From a bacterium UBP1_UBA4783 (lineage in GTDB: Bacteria > Krumholzibacteriota > Krumholzibacteriia > Krumholzibacteriales > Krumholzibacteriaceae), in NCBI GenBank assembly GCA_002403075.1, contig DHHB01000055.1, forward strand, positions 1-15,498: a stretch of DNA of 15,498 bases. Reading direction: 5' to 3'. Within the stretch, counting starts at the first letter, position 1; the number at the start of each line of letters is the position of its first letter. The position numbers were made by a program, and so were the translations under genes. The notes below the pieces were generated by a model. It was not told the origin of the DNA, ran no database searches, and saw only the letters and a list, made by a program, of their open reading frames with translations. Shown piece by piece: positions 6,914 through 13,095 of this stretch.

Positions 6914-7945
6914 ATGATGTTGCGCGTTTTCGTCGCGACCGTCGCCGCGGTCGCGGCGATATCGACGCAGATGGGCTGCGCGGTCGGCATGAGGGGATCG
7001 GGCGCCCCTGCGCTGGGGCAGCCGAAGACGCTCTCGGCCGAAAGCGAGCTCGTTCGGCTCGAGCGGATCGCGCTTCCCCGCGAGAGCCGCGCCGTTCACC
7101 TTCGCTGCGGCGGCCGAAGCGCGTCCTTGGAGATCGTGAACGACACGATGCGGCTGACGGTGGGCGAGGAGACGTACGACATGCGTCCCGTCGTGACGGC
7201 GTCGGGGGTCACCTACGAAGCGATCGACGATCCGTCGACGACATTCTGGTCGAAGGGCGACAGGGCGAGGCTCGTCGTGCGCGGGCGGCCCTATCCCGAG
7301 TGCGCGAGGATCGATACGAGCGCGCCCGTGTTTCGCGCGGGCGGCAACGAGCCGGGTTGGCGTCTCGAGATAACCGATACGACGATGACCCTGCTCGCGG
7401 ATAACGGAGGAACGCGGATCGTCGCGCCCACGCCGGTGCCCGATGCGGCGGGCGATGACCGGACATACGCGGCCTCGACGTCCGGCGGATCCTTGACGGT
7501 GACTGTTTTCGATCGCCTCTGCGACGATACGATGACCGGCATGCCGCACCCGGCAGCCGTCGTCGTCGCGTACGCCGGCGGGACGCTCGAGGGATGCGGA
7601 GGCGATCCGGCGGCGCTGCTCCGCGGGGACGAATGGGCGGTCGAGGATCTCGCCGGCGCGGCGGTCGTCGGAGGTTCCCGCATAACGATCAATTTCAGGG
7701 ACGACGGCCGTTTGTCGGGACGGGCGTCCTGCAACGAGTACGCGGGCGAGTACTCGTTCACGGGGGAGGGGCTCGCGATTTCGAAGACCGTGCGAACGAA
7801 GAAGCTGTGCGAGCCTTCCCTGATGCGGCAGGAGGAGGCGTTTCTCGAGCTTCTGGAGAACGTCCGGATGTTCTCCCTGAGACCGGACGGCGCGCTCGTT
7901 CTGCACACGGGAGACGGGCGCGCTATGACGGCCCGCCGCGAGTGA
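6914..7945 (+). CDS. Three-domain envelope protein: MliC, COG3650-like and META domains
   Basis: This is a 343-residue protein. GGGAGG (6903-6908) places the start at ATG 6914; an upstream in-frame ATG at 6902 overlaps that site and is rejected. A hydrophobic signal region ends in Q-M-G-C with Cys22. The lipobox is weak, so lipidation is uncertain. Domain 1 (about 62-133) is MliC-like: L-R-C-G-G, S-G-V-T-Y-E-A, F-W-S-K-G-D-x-A-x-L and a late Cys130. MliC inhibits C-type lysozyme. Domain 2 (about 139-230) matches COG3650-type proteins: F-R-A-G-G-N-E-P-G-W-R-L-E-I, C-D-D-T-M-T-G, and L-E-G-C-G. Domain 3 (about 235-341) is a META/HslJ domain with D-G-R-L-S-G-R-A-S-C-N-E-Y-A-G-E-Y (264-280). It would sit in the periplasm or outer membrane and may protect against lysozyme or stress. 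The start is 34 bases after the glycosyltransferase stop. Confidence 0.85.
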   Translation: MMLRVFVATVAAVAAISTQMGCAVGMRGSGAPALGQPKTLSAESELVRLERIALPRESRAVHLRCGGRSASLEIVNDTMRLTVGEETYDMRPVVTASGVTYEAIDDPSTTFWSKGDRARLVVRGRPYPECARIDTSAPVFRAGGNEPGWRLEITDTTMTLLADNGGTRIVAPTPVPDAAGDDRTYAASTSGGSLTVTVFDRLCDDTMTGMPHPAAVVVAYAGGTLEGCGGDPAALLRGDEWAVEDLAGAAVVGGSRITINFRDDGRLSGRASCNEYAGEYSFTGEGLAISKTVRTKKLCEPSLMRQEEAFLELLENVRMFSLRPDGALVLHTGDGRAMTARRE

Positions 7946-8014
7946 GCCTCGCCCCCGGCCGCGCGGAACGGCGTATTTCGATGCGGCGCCGCGGTCGCAA
8001 CCGCCGCCGATCCC

Positions 8015-8043
8015 TTGCGAAACGGGATAGTAACGAGTACAAT
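8015..8043 (+). promoter_or_regulatory. Predicted sigma-70-like promoter of the HerA-like ATPase gene
   Basis: TTGCGA (8015-8020) and TACAAT (8038-8043) are separated by 17 bases. The -10 matches consensus at five of six positions and the -35 at four. The expected leader to the GTG start at 8088 is about 37-40 nt and includes a ribosome site. This is the best promoter match in the window. Confidence 0.6.
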
Positions 8044-8087
8044 CGGCCTCGTTCCGGCAAACGAACGTCGTCCTCGGGAGGTCGCGC

Positions 8088-9599
8088 GTGAACGAGATCC
8101 TCGTCGGCAAGGGCGAGCACCCGGTCCATCTGCTCGCCAAGTACGGCAACCGCCATGGCCTCGTCGCCGGCGCCACCGGCACCGGAAAAACGGTATCGCT
8201 TCTCGTGCTCGCCGAGGGTTTCTCGCGCCTCGGCGTGCCCGTGTTCATGGCGGACGTGAAGGGCGACGTCTCGGGGCTCGCGCTCCCCGGCGCCCCGGGC
8301 GAAAAGATCCAGCAGCGCGTCGCCGAGATCGGCATCGACGGCTACACGAACGAGGGGAGCCCGGTTCTCTTCTGGGACCTCTACGGCGCGGCGGGGCATC
8401 CGGTGCGCGCGACGGTCAGCGAGGTCGGCCCGAGCCTGCTCGGGCGGATGCTCGAGCTGAACGACATCCAGATCGGGACGCTCGAAATCGCCTTCAAGCT
8501 CGCGGACGACGAAGGGTTGCTGCTCCTCGACCTCGACGATCTGCGGGCGCTCCTCTCCTTCGTCGCCGAGAACCGCAAGGAGATCTCGACGGAGTACGGG
8601 CTCGTCAGCACGCAGTCCGTCGCCGCCGTTCAGCGCTCTCTCCTCTCGCTCGAGCGCGAGGGCGGCGAGGCGTTTTTCGGAGAGCCGGCGCTCGAGTTCG
8701 GCGACCTCATGCGCACCGATCTCTCCGGGCGCGGCATCATCGGCATTCTCGCCGCCGACCAGCTCATTCTGAAGCCTCGGCTCTACTCGAGCTTTCTCTT
8801 GTGGCTGCTCTCCGAGCTCTTCGAAAACCTCCCCGAGGCCGGCGATCTCGAAAAGCCGAAGTTGGTATTCTTCTTCGACGAGGCCCATCTGCTCTTCGAC
8901 GACGCGCCGCCCTCGCTCCGGCAGCGCGTCGAGCAGGTGGTGCGGATCATCAGGTCCAAGGGCGTCGGCGTTTACTTCTGCTCGCAGTACCCCGACGACG
9001 TGCCGAACGAGATTCTCGGCCAGCTCGGGAACCGGATACAGCATGCCCTGCGCGCCTATACGCCGCGCGACCAGAAAGCGGTTCGAATCGCCGCGGAGAC
9101 CTTCGTTCCCAATCCCAAGCTCGACGTCGCCGATGTTATATCGCGTCTCGGCGTCGGCGAGGCGCTCGTTTCGACGCTTCAGGAGAAGGGCGTTCCGATG
9201 CCGGTGGAGCGGACGCTCATCTGTCCGCCACGCTGCCGGATGGGCGCCATCACGTCCGAGGAGCGAGCGGCGGTGCGTGCGCGAAGCCCCATCTCGGGAA
9301 AATACGATACCGCGGTGAACCGCGAATCGGCGTACGAAATCTTGAGCCGCCGGGCCGCGCCGGAACGGCCGGTCCAGCCGGAAAAGGCTCCGCAGGCGAA
9401 AACGGGCAAGGCGGAGACCGGCGCGAAGCCCGCGGGCGTCGGCGGACGCTTCAACGAAATGCTCTGGGGCACGAAGCGCCGCCAAGGCATGGTGGAGAGC
9501 ATGGCCAAGCAGGCCGCGCGCACCGTCGGGAGCCAAGTCGGACGGCAGATCCTTCGCGGCGTGCTGGGGGGGATCCTCGGCGGCTCGCGGAAGCGGTAG
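8088..9599 (+). CDS. HerA/FtsK-like ATPase of the DUF853 (YjgR) family
   Basis: This is a 503-residue protein with GTG start and GGGAGG (8077-8082) just upstream. It opens with the family block I-L-V-G-K-G-E-H-P-V-H-L-L-A-K-Y-G-N-R-H-G. The Walker A motif G-A-T-G-T-G-K-T is at 28-35, then F-M-A-D-V-K-G-D-V-S-G. The Walker B motif L-V-F-F-F-D-E-A-H (259-267, acidic pair Asp264-Glu265) is followed by a helicase-like segment with S-Q-Y-P-D-D-V-P and G-N-R-I-Q-H-A-L-R-A-Y. The tail is basic and Gly-rich (G-R-Q-I-L-R-G-V-L-G-G-I-L-G-G), as in E. coli YjgR. Length matches the family (about 500). These proteins belong to the HerA-FtsK hexameric ATPase clade and are presumed to move DNA or another polymer; the precise role of YjgR-type proteins is not settled. 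It is not accompanied by NurA or other repair genes here. Confidence 0.92.
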   Translation: MNEILVGKGEHPVHLLAKYGNRHGLVAGATGTGKTVSLLVLAEGFSRLGVPVFMADVKGDVSGLALPGAPGEKIQQRVAEIGIDGYTNEGSPVLFWDLYGAAGHPVRATVSEVGPSLLGRMLELNDIQIGTLEIAFKLADDEGLLLLDLDDLRALLSFVAENRKEISTEYGLVSTQSVAAVQRSLLSLEREGGEAFFGEPALEFGDLMRTDLSGRGIIGILAADQLILKPRLYSSFLLWLLSELFENLPEAGDLEKPKLVFFFDEAHLLFDDAPPSLRQRVEQVVRIIRSKGVGVYFCSQYPDDVPNEILGQLGNRIQHALRAYTPRDQKAVRIAAETFVPNPKLDVADVISRLGVGEALVSTLQEKGVPMPVERTLICPPRCRMGAITSEERAAVRARSPISGKYDTAVNRESAYEILSRRAAPERPVQPEKAPQAKTGKAETGAKPAGVGGRFNEMLWGTKRRQGMVESMAKQAARTVGSQVGRQILRGVLGGILGGSRKR

Positions 9600-9615
9600 C
9601 GCGACGCGAAGCGCT

Positions 9616-9649
9616 GCCGCGGGGCCGGGCCCGGCGCCGCCGGCGCGGC
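9616..9649. other. GC-rich palindromic stretch after the ATPase gene
   Basis: The 96-base gap after the ATPase stop contains a perfect 12-base palindrome (GCCGGGCCCGGC, 9624-9635) and a flanking GCCGCG / CGCGGC pair (9616-9621 and 9644-9649). It can fold into a hairpin but lacks a T-run, so a classical intrinsic terminator is not supported. It may act as an mRNA 3'-end stabiliser or a Rho-type boundary. Confidence 0.3.
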
Positions 9650-9695
9650 GCGATCGCCGTTCGGCCGGCCGCGCGCGAGCTTCAAGGGCGAAACA

Positions 9696-10358
9696 ATGGA
9701 TCGCGAAAGCGTCTTCGATCGGGCCCCCGATAGATACGACGCATGGTTCGATCGAAATCCATTCCTGTACGAATCCGAGGTCGAGGCGCTGCGGGCGCTT
9801 CTCCCCGATAGGGGGAAGGGGCTCGAGATCGGCGTCGGCACGGGCCGTTTCGCGGCGCCGCTCGGCGTCCGCGTTGGTCTCGATCCGTCGCGGGCGATGG
9901 CGGATTTCGCGAGGCGGCGGGGGATCGACGTTTGTATCGGCGCGGCCGAGGATCTGCCGTTTGCGAATGGGAGCTTCGATTATATCCTCATGGCGACCGT
10001 GCTGTGCTTCGTCCGGGATATCCCCGCCGCGCTGCGAGAGGCCTGGCGAGTGCTTCATGTCGGGGGCGTTATCGCGATCGGAATCCTCGATAAGGCCTCG
10101 CCGGCGGGGCGGCGCTACATCGAGCGGATTGGGAATAACGATTTCTTCCGCGACGCCGTTTTCCGCTCCGCGGACGAGGTCGCGGCGCATCTCGAAGCGG
10201 CGGGATTCCGATGCGTCGATTTCCGGCAGACGATATTCGGAGATATCGACTCGATGAAGACCGCGGATCCGGTGCGCGACGGACACGGGGAAGGACTGTT
10301 CGCGGTCGTCGGAGCGCTCAAACCAATGGAGCTCGCCGCGGCCGGGAGGACGCCATGA
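9696..10358 (+). CDS. Class I SAM-dependent methyltransferase
   Basis: This is a 220-residue protein; AAGGG (9684-9688) precedes ATG 9696. The N-terminus (F-D-R-A-P-D-R-Y-D-A-W-F) is typical of UbiE/methyltransferase-11 proteins. SAM-binding motif I is L-E-I-G-V-G-T-G-R-F (43-52), the acidic residue after strand beta-2 is Asp63 in V-G-L-D-P-S, and motif II/post-I is A-E-D-L-P-F-A-N-G-S-F-D-Y-I-L (84-98). Motif III is A-L-R-E-A-W-R-V-L-H-V-G-G (112-124). The substrate cannot be predicted from sequence alone. Its stop overlaps the TrmO-like start (ATGA, 10355-10358), so the two methyltransferases are translationally coupled and probably serve related steps; a metalloid/small-molecule or tRNA substrate are both possible. 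Confidence 0.9.
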   Translation: MDRESVFDRAPDRYDAWFDRNPFLYESEVEALRALLPDRGKGLEIGVGTGRFAAPLGVRVGLDPSRAMADFARRRGIDVCIGAAEDLPFANGSFDYILMATVLCFVRDIPAALREAWRVLHVGGVIAIGILDKASPAGRRYIERIGNNDFFRDAVFRSADEVAAHLEAAGFRCVDFRQTIFGDIDSMKTADPVRDGHGEGLFAVVGALKPMELAAAGRTP

Positions 10359-10834
10359 TCTCGTTCGAACCAATCGGCACCGTACACAGCCCGTATCGCA
10401 GGACCGAGGATATGCCCATTCAGGCGAGCGCCGCTCGCGGGATCCGAGGAACCGTGGAGGTGTTTCCCCGGTACGCCGAGGGGCTCAAGGATCTCGACGG
10501 CTTCTCGCACATCGTTCTCCTGTACCATTTTCACGCGGCTTCCGCGCCGAAGCTGCTCGTCGTTCCGTATCTCGATACGGAGCTGCGGGGCGTGTTCGCC
10601 ACGCGGGCGCCGGCCCGTCCGAATCCGATCGGACTCTCCGTCGTGAGACTCATACGAGTAGCCGGCGCCGTTCTCGAGGTGGAAGGCGTCGACATTATCG
10701 ACGGCACACCGCTCCTCGACATCAAACCCTACGTGCCGCGGTTCGACAACCGCCGTGCGGAGAGGATCGGCTGGCTTTCGAAACGCATCGCGGGCATGAG
10801 GAGCAAGAAATCCGACAATCGCTTTCACGGATAA
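10355..10834 (+). CDS. trmO: TrmO/TsaA-family tRNA-adenosine N6-methyltransferase
   Basis: This is a 159-residue protein with GGGAGGA (10344-10350) upstream and a start that overlaps the preceding stop. It begins F-E-P-I-G-T-V-H-S-P-Y (4-14), then D-G-F-S-H-I-V-L-L-Y-H-F (48-59), R-A-P-A-R-P-N-P-I-G-L-S (84-95) and D-G-T-P-L-L-D-I-K-P-Y (116-126). These are the signatures of the TsaA/TrmO beta-barrel (UPF0066). In E. coli TrmO methylates N6 of t6A37 in tRNA-Thr using SAM bound in this fold. The protein is only the catalytic barrel; it lacks the extra C-terminal domain of the roughly 235-residue E. coli enzyme, as do archaeal homologues. The tRNA role is inferred from family; a short form could act on another substrate. 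Confidence 0.85.
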   Translation: MISFEPIGTVHSPYRRTEDMPIQASAARGIRGTVEVFPRYAEGLKDLDGFSHIVLLYHFHAASAPKLLVVPYLDTELRGVFATRAPARPNPIGLSVVRLIRVAGAVLEVEGVDIIDGTPLLDIKPYVPRFDNRRAERIGWLSKRIAGMRSKKSDNRFHG

Positions 10835-10885
10835 TGGACACGAACGCGACGGGGTTTCCGCAGACGGCGAGCCGCCCGGCGGCGC

Positions 10886-10914
10886 TTGCATCGATCCGCG
10901 AACCGGTGTAGGCT
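10886..10914 (+). promoter_or_regulatory. Weak candidate promoter for the seleno-peroxiredoxin gene
   Basis: TTGCAT (10886-10891) and TAGGCT (10909-10914) are exactly 17 bases apart, but each matches consensus at only three of six positions. Position (about 70 bases before the GTG start, in a 152-base gap) is right for a promoter. The assignment is tentative. Confidence 0.25.
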
Positions 10915-10937
10915 TGCGGCGAGGCGCCGCTCGATCG

Positions 10938-10973
10938 CCGTGAGTCGCGGCGGCGGCATTTTCGTTCTCACGG
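10938..10973 (+). promoter_or_regulatory. Inverted repeat ending at the ribosome site of the seleno-peroxiredoxin gene
   Basis: A perfect 7-bp inverted repeat, CCGTGAG (10938-10944) and CTCACGG (10967-10973), encloses 22 bases and ends directly before the ribosome site AAAGGAGGGG (10974-10983). It could be an operator for a dimeric regulator or a 5'-leader hairpin that affects access to the ribosome site. No known regulator motif is recognised. Confidence 0.4.
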
Positions 10974-10986
10974 AAAGGAGGGGGCT

Positions 10987-11688
10987 GTGGCAGAGACGAA
11001 AGACGGCTGCGTCAAGCCGGTTCGGGGGCCCATCATGGCGGCCCCGCCGGCCGAGACGTCGAGCGGACAATCGGTCGCCAAGGAGGGGATACGCATGCAG
11101 GCTCGAGTCGGAAAAGAAGCGCCGGACTTCGAAGCGTCCGCGTTCATCGCGGGCAAGGGCTTCGCTCCGGTGAAGCTCTCGGACTACAAGGGGAAGTGGA
11201 TCGTCCTGTGTTTCTATCCGGGCGATTTCACCTTCGTTTGACCGACCGAGCTCGCGGCGGTCGCCGCTCTGTACGGTGAGTTCCAGAAGCTCGGGGTCGA
11301 GGTCCTCTCGATGAGCACGGACAGCCGGTTCGTTCACAAGATATGGCAGGAGGAAGAGCTCTCGAAGATGGTCGAGGGCGGCGTTCCGTTTCCCATGCTC
11401 TCGGACGCCGGAGGCCGGATCGGACAGGTGTACGGGGTCTACGACGAAGCGGCCGGCGTGAATATCCGGGGACGGTTCATCATCGATCCGGATTTCACGA
11501 TTCGCGCGATGGAGGTGCTCACGGCCGAAGTCGGACGGAACCCCGAGGAACTGATACGCCAGGTCAAGGCGTTCCAGCACGTCAAGAAAACGGGCGAGGT
11601 GACGCCGTCCGGCTGGCAGCCGGGCATGCCGACGCTCAAGCCGAGCCCGGATCTCGCGGGCAAGGTGTGGAAGGTCTGGAAACCCTGA
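10987..11688 (+). CDS. prxU: Selenocysteine-containing peroxiredoxin (AhpC/Prx family) with in-frame UGA
   Basis: Frame 10987-11688 is open except for one TGA at 11239-11241, and both sides read as one peroxiredoxin of 233 residues. The catalytic block reads F-Y-P-G-D-F-T-F-V-[TGA]-P-T-E-L. In normal AhpC/Prx proteins the residue at TGA is the peroxidatic Cys (P-x-x-x-T-x-x-C). Here it is position 85, so selenocysteine is expected: P78, T82, U85, with R161/R163 nearby in the fold. The enzyme should reduce H2O2 and organic hydroperoxides. A SECIS-like hairpin follows. The usual C-terminal resolving cysteine is absent (T206 in G-E-V-T-P-S-G-W), and the only cysteines are Cys8 and Cys75, so it is mechanistically 1-Sec-like or needs an external thiol. 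The GTG start at 10987 has AAAGGAGGGG (10974-10983). ATG 11095 (residue 37) also has AAGGAGGGG (11080-11088), so a shorter form is possible. It is flanked by structured elements. Confidence 0.88.
11239..11241 (+). other. In-frame UGA at the peroxidatic position (predicted Sec codon)
   Basis: TGA replaces the Cys codon of the universally conserved peroxidatic site (T-F-V-x-P-T-E). The frame continues for 149 more conserved codons to TGA at 11686-11688. A chance stop exactly at the one residue where Sec/Cys exchange is functional is very unlikely. Confidence 0.88.
11248..11269 (+). promoter_or_regulatory. Bacterial SECIS-like hairpin
   Basis: Directly after the UGA the mRNA can form a lower stem GAGC (11248-11251) with GCTC (11266-11269), a 5' bulge UCGC (11252-11255) containing a U, an upper stem GGC (11256-11258) with GCC (11263-11265), and the apical loop GGUC (11259-11262). 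An alternative fold pairs GCGGC with GCCGC around the same loop. The loop begins 17 nt after the UGA. In E. coli fdhF the SelB-binding hairpin also shows a bulged U and a G-G-U-C loop about 18 nt downstream. This matches the expected design for SelB recruitment. Confidence 0.65.
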
Positions 11689-11700
11689 TTGCGCGCGTTT

Positions 11701-11748
11701 CGAGGAGCGGCGGCGGCGCGGGCGCGACCTGCCGCCGCCGCATCCTCG
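11701..11748 (+). other. Very stable 17-bp hairpin after the seleno-peroxiredoxin gene
   Basis: CGAGGA plus GCGGCGGCGGC (11701-11717) pairs with GCCGCCGCCGC plus TCCTCG (11731-11741 and 11743-11748), with one bulged A (11742) and a 13-base loop. It starts 12 bases after the peroxiredoxin stop. No T-run follows; the next bases lead into the AGGAGG (11756-11761) of the next gene. It may terminate transcription without a T-run, block 3' exonucleases, or separate expression of the two genes. Confidence 0.5.
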
Positions 11749-11765
11749 CGACGACAGGAGGCGGC

Positions 11766-12173
11766 ATGATGAGATTTCGCATCGCGGTCGCCGGGCTGCT
11801 CGTTCTCGCGCTGCTGCCCGCCGCGTCGTTCGGCCGGATGAGGCCCGACAGCGTTCTCGTGAAAAAGATCGCGAAGCTCGAGGAGCGGATACGAATCCTC
11901 GAAGAGCGCATTCGCGCGCTCGAGATGGAGATTGGGAGGCTCACCGGGCAACCGATCCCCATTCCGCCGCGCGGACGCGAGAGCGGGGATCCCTGGACGC
12001 GGCTCGCGATCGGCATGTCGAGAGAGCAGGTGCGAAGCCTTCTCGGCCCGCCGGACGAGATCGCCCTGCATTCGTATCTCGAGATATGGGACTACTCGAG
12101 GGCCTACGGCGCGCCGTGCAGCGTCACGTTCGACGAAGAAGGACGGGTCGAAAGCTGGACGGCGCCGCGATGA
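11766..12173 (+). CDS. Exported coiled-coil plus BamE/SmpA-like protein
   Basis: This is a 135-residue protein with AGGAGG (11756-11761) before ATG 11766 (a second ATG at 11769 is equally possible). Residues 1-23 form a Sec signal peptide (M-M-R-F-R, hydrophobic core, A-S-F-G). Residues about 30-60 show strict heptad repeats (I-A-K-L-E-E-R-I-R-I-L-E and E-E-R-I-R-A-L-E-M-E-I), a short parallel coiled coil. A Pro-rich hinge (P-I-P-I-P-P-R) leads to a small domain at 77-133: W-T-R-L-A-I-G-M-S-R-E-Q-V-R-S-L-L-G-P-P-D-E-I, then W-D-Y and V-T-F-D-E-E-G-R-V-E-S-W. This is the SmpA/OmlA (BamE-like) pattern. No lipobox Cys is present, so it is probably soluble periplasmic. The coiled coil suggests oligomerisation. 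Confidence 0.8.
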   Translation: MMRFRIAVAGLLVLALLPAASFGRMRPDSVLVKKIAKLEERIRILEERIRALEMEIGRLTGQPIPIPPRGRESGDPWTRLAIGMSREQVRSLLGPPDEIALHSYLEIWDYSRAYGAPCSVTFDEEGRVESWTAPR

Positions 12174-12210
12174 TCCCCGCCGGAGCCCGCGAATCGAATA
12201 TGGTGGCGCA

Positions 12211-13068
12211 ATGAAGACGGCCGCGATCGCCGTCGTCGCCGTCGTCGCGGTCCTCGCCGGTCTCGCCGCCCTCGGCGGGCGGCGCTGGAGGCGGGATACG
12301 GACGCCGCCGTCTCGCGTCTCGGAGCGGGGGCGCCGGCGCCGGAGGCGCGTTTCGGCGCCGCCGAGATCGAGGGTTTGCCGGCGCCCGTACGCCGCTACT
12401 TCCTCGCGGCGCTTCGCGAGGGGCAGCCGATCCATCGCCGCGCGCGATTGCTCCAGAGCGGGCGGTTTCTGATCGACCCGGCGAAGGACACATGGGTGCC
12501 GTTCACCGCCGTTCAGGAGATGGTTTCGGGGCCGGCGGGGTTCGTCTGGGACGCGCGCATGCGCGTGGCGCCGGGGCTCGCGGTGTTCGTCCGCGACGGT
12601 TTCGTCGAGGGCCGCGGAGCGATGCTCGGGAGCTTCATGGGGCTGTGGGCCGTGCTGCGGGCGGAGGATGGCCCAGAGATTTCGGCGGCCGCCTTGCAGC
12701 GCTATCTCGCGGAGGCGGCGTGGTTGCCGACGGCGCTTCTGCCGTCCGCGGGGGTGATCTGGTCGCCGCTGGACGATTTCAACGCCCGCGCGACCCTCAG
12801 CGCGGGCGGCGCGACCGTATCGCTCGATGTTCGTTTCGGAGCGGACGGCCTCATCGCGAGCGCGTACGCCGCCGAGCGGTTCCGCGAGGAACGAGGCGTC
12901 TATCATCCGACGCCGTGGCGGGGGCGCTGGCTCGCCTACGAAGAGCGCGGGGGGATGCGCATCCCCGTCTCGGGCGAGGTCGAGTGGCTGCTGCCGGCGG
13001 GACCGCAGATCTACTGGCGTGGCCGCGTCGAGCAGATCGAATACGGCGCGCCGTCAGAAGTTCGATGA
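12211..13068 (+). CDS. Membrane-anchored DUF6544/DUF6920-type protein
   Basis: This is a 285-residue protein. The start at ATG 12211 follows a GGTGG (12202-12206). One N-terminal membrane helix (residues 3-22) is followed by R-R-W-R-R, giving a type II or lipoprotein-free anchor with the bulk outside. The mature domain contains L-P-A-P-V-R-R-Y-F (56-64), a conserved opening of this family, a G-R-F-L-I-D-P and W-V-P-F-T-A-V-Q-E block, R-Y-L-A-E-A-A-W-L-P-T-A-L-L-P-S, and a C-terminal I-P-V-S-G-E-V-E-W-L-L-P-A-G-P-x-x-Y-W-R-G-R. I recognise these as the DUF6544/DUF6920 family, whose biochemical role is unknown; the beta-rich barrel-like predicted fold is often compared with lipid-binding proteins. 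The naming of the exact DUF is from memory. Confidence 0.8.
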   Translation: MKTAAIAVVAVVAVLAGLAALGGRRWRRDTDAAVSRLGAGAPAPEARFGAAEIEGLPAPVRRYFLAALREGQPIHRRARLLQSGRFLIDPAKDTWVPFTAVQEMVSGPAGFVWDARMRVAPGLAVFVRDGFVEGRGAMLGSFMGLWAVLRAEDGPEISAAALQRYLAEAAWLPTALLPSAGVIWSPLDDFNARATLSAGGATVSLDVRFGADGLIASAYAAERFREERGVYHPTPWRGRWLAYEERGGMRIPVSGEVEWLLPAGPQIYWRGRVEQIEYGAPSEVR

Positions 13069-13095
13069 TACGTCGACGTACCGCAAGGAGGCCGC

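Noticed and set aside
8088..9599. Calling the ATPase a phage-defence or HerA-NurA/SIR2-HerA system.
   Set aside because: No NurA, SIR2 or nuclease partner is next to it, and its domain order is that of the ordinary YjgR/DUF853 family.
7923..10373. Very long open frame on the minus strand across the ATPase and methyltransferase genes.
   Set aside because: It is the antisense shadow typical of GC-rich coding DNA: Arg/Ala/Glu-rich, no domain, no ribosome site, while the plus strand carries well-recognised proteins.
11239..11241. TGA read as a nonsense mutation or the end of a short peroxiredoxin fragment.
   Set aside because: The frame is uninterrupted on both sides, conserved on both, the stop sits exactly at the Cys/Sec position, and a SECIS-like hairpin follows. 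A Cys-to-TGA base error cannot be excluded without reads.
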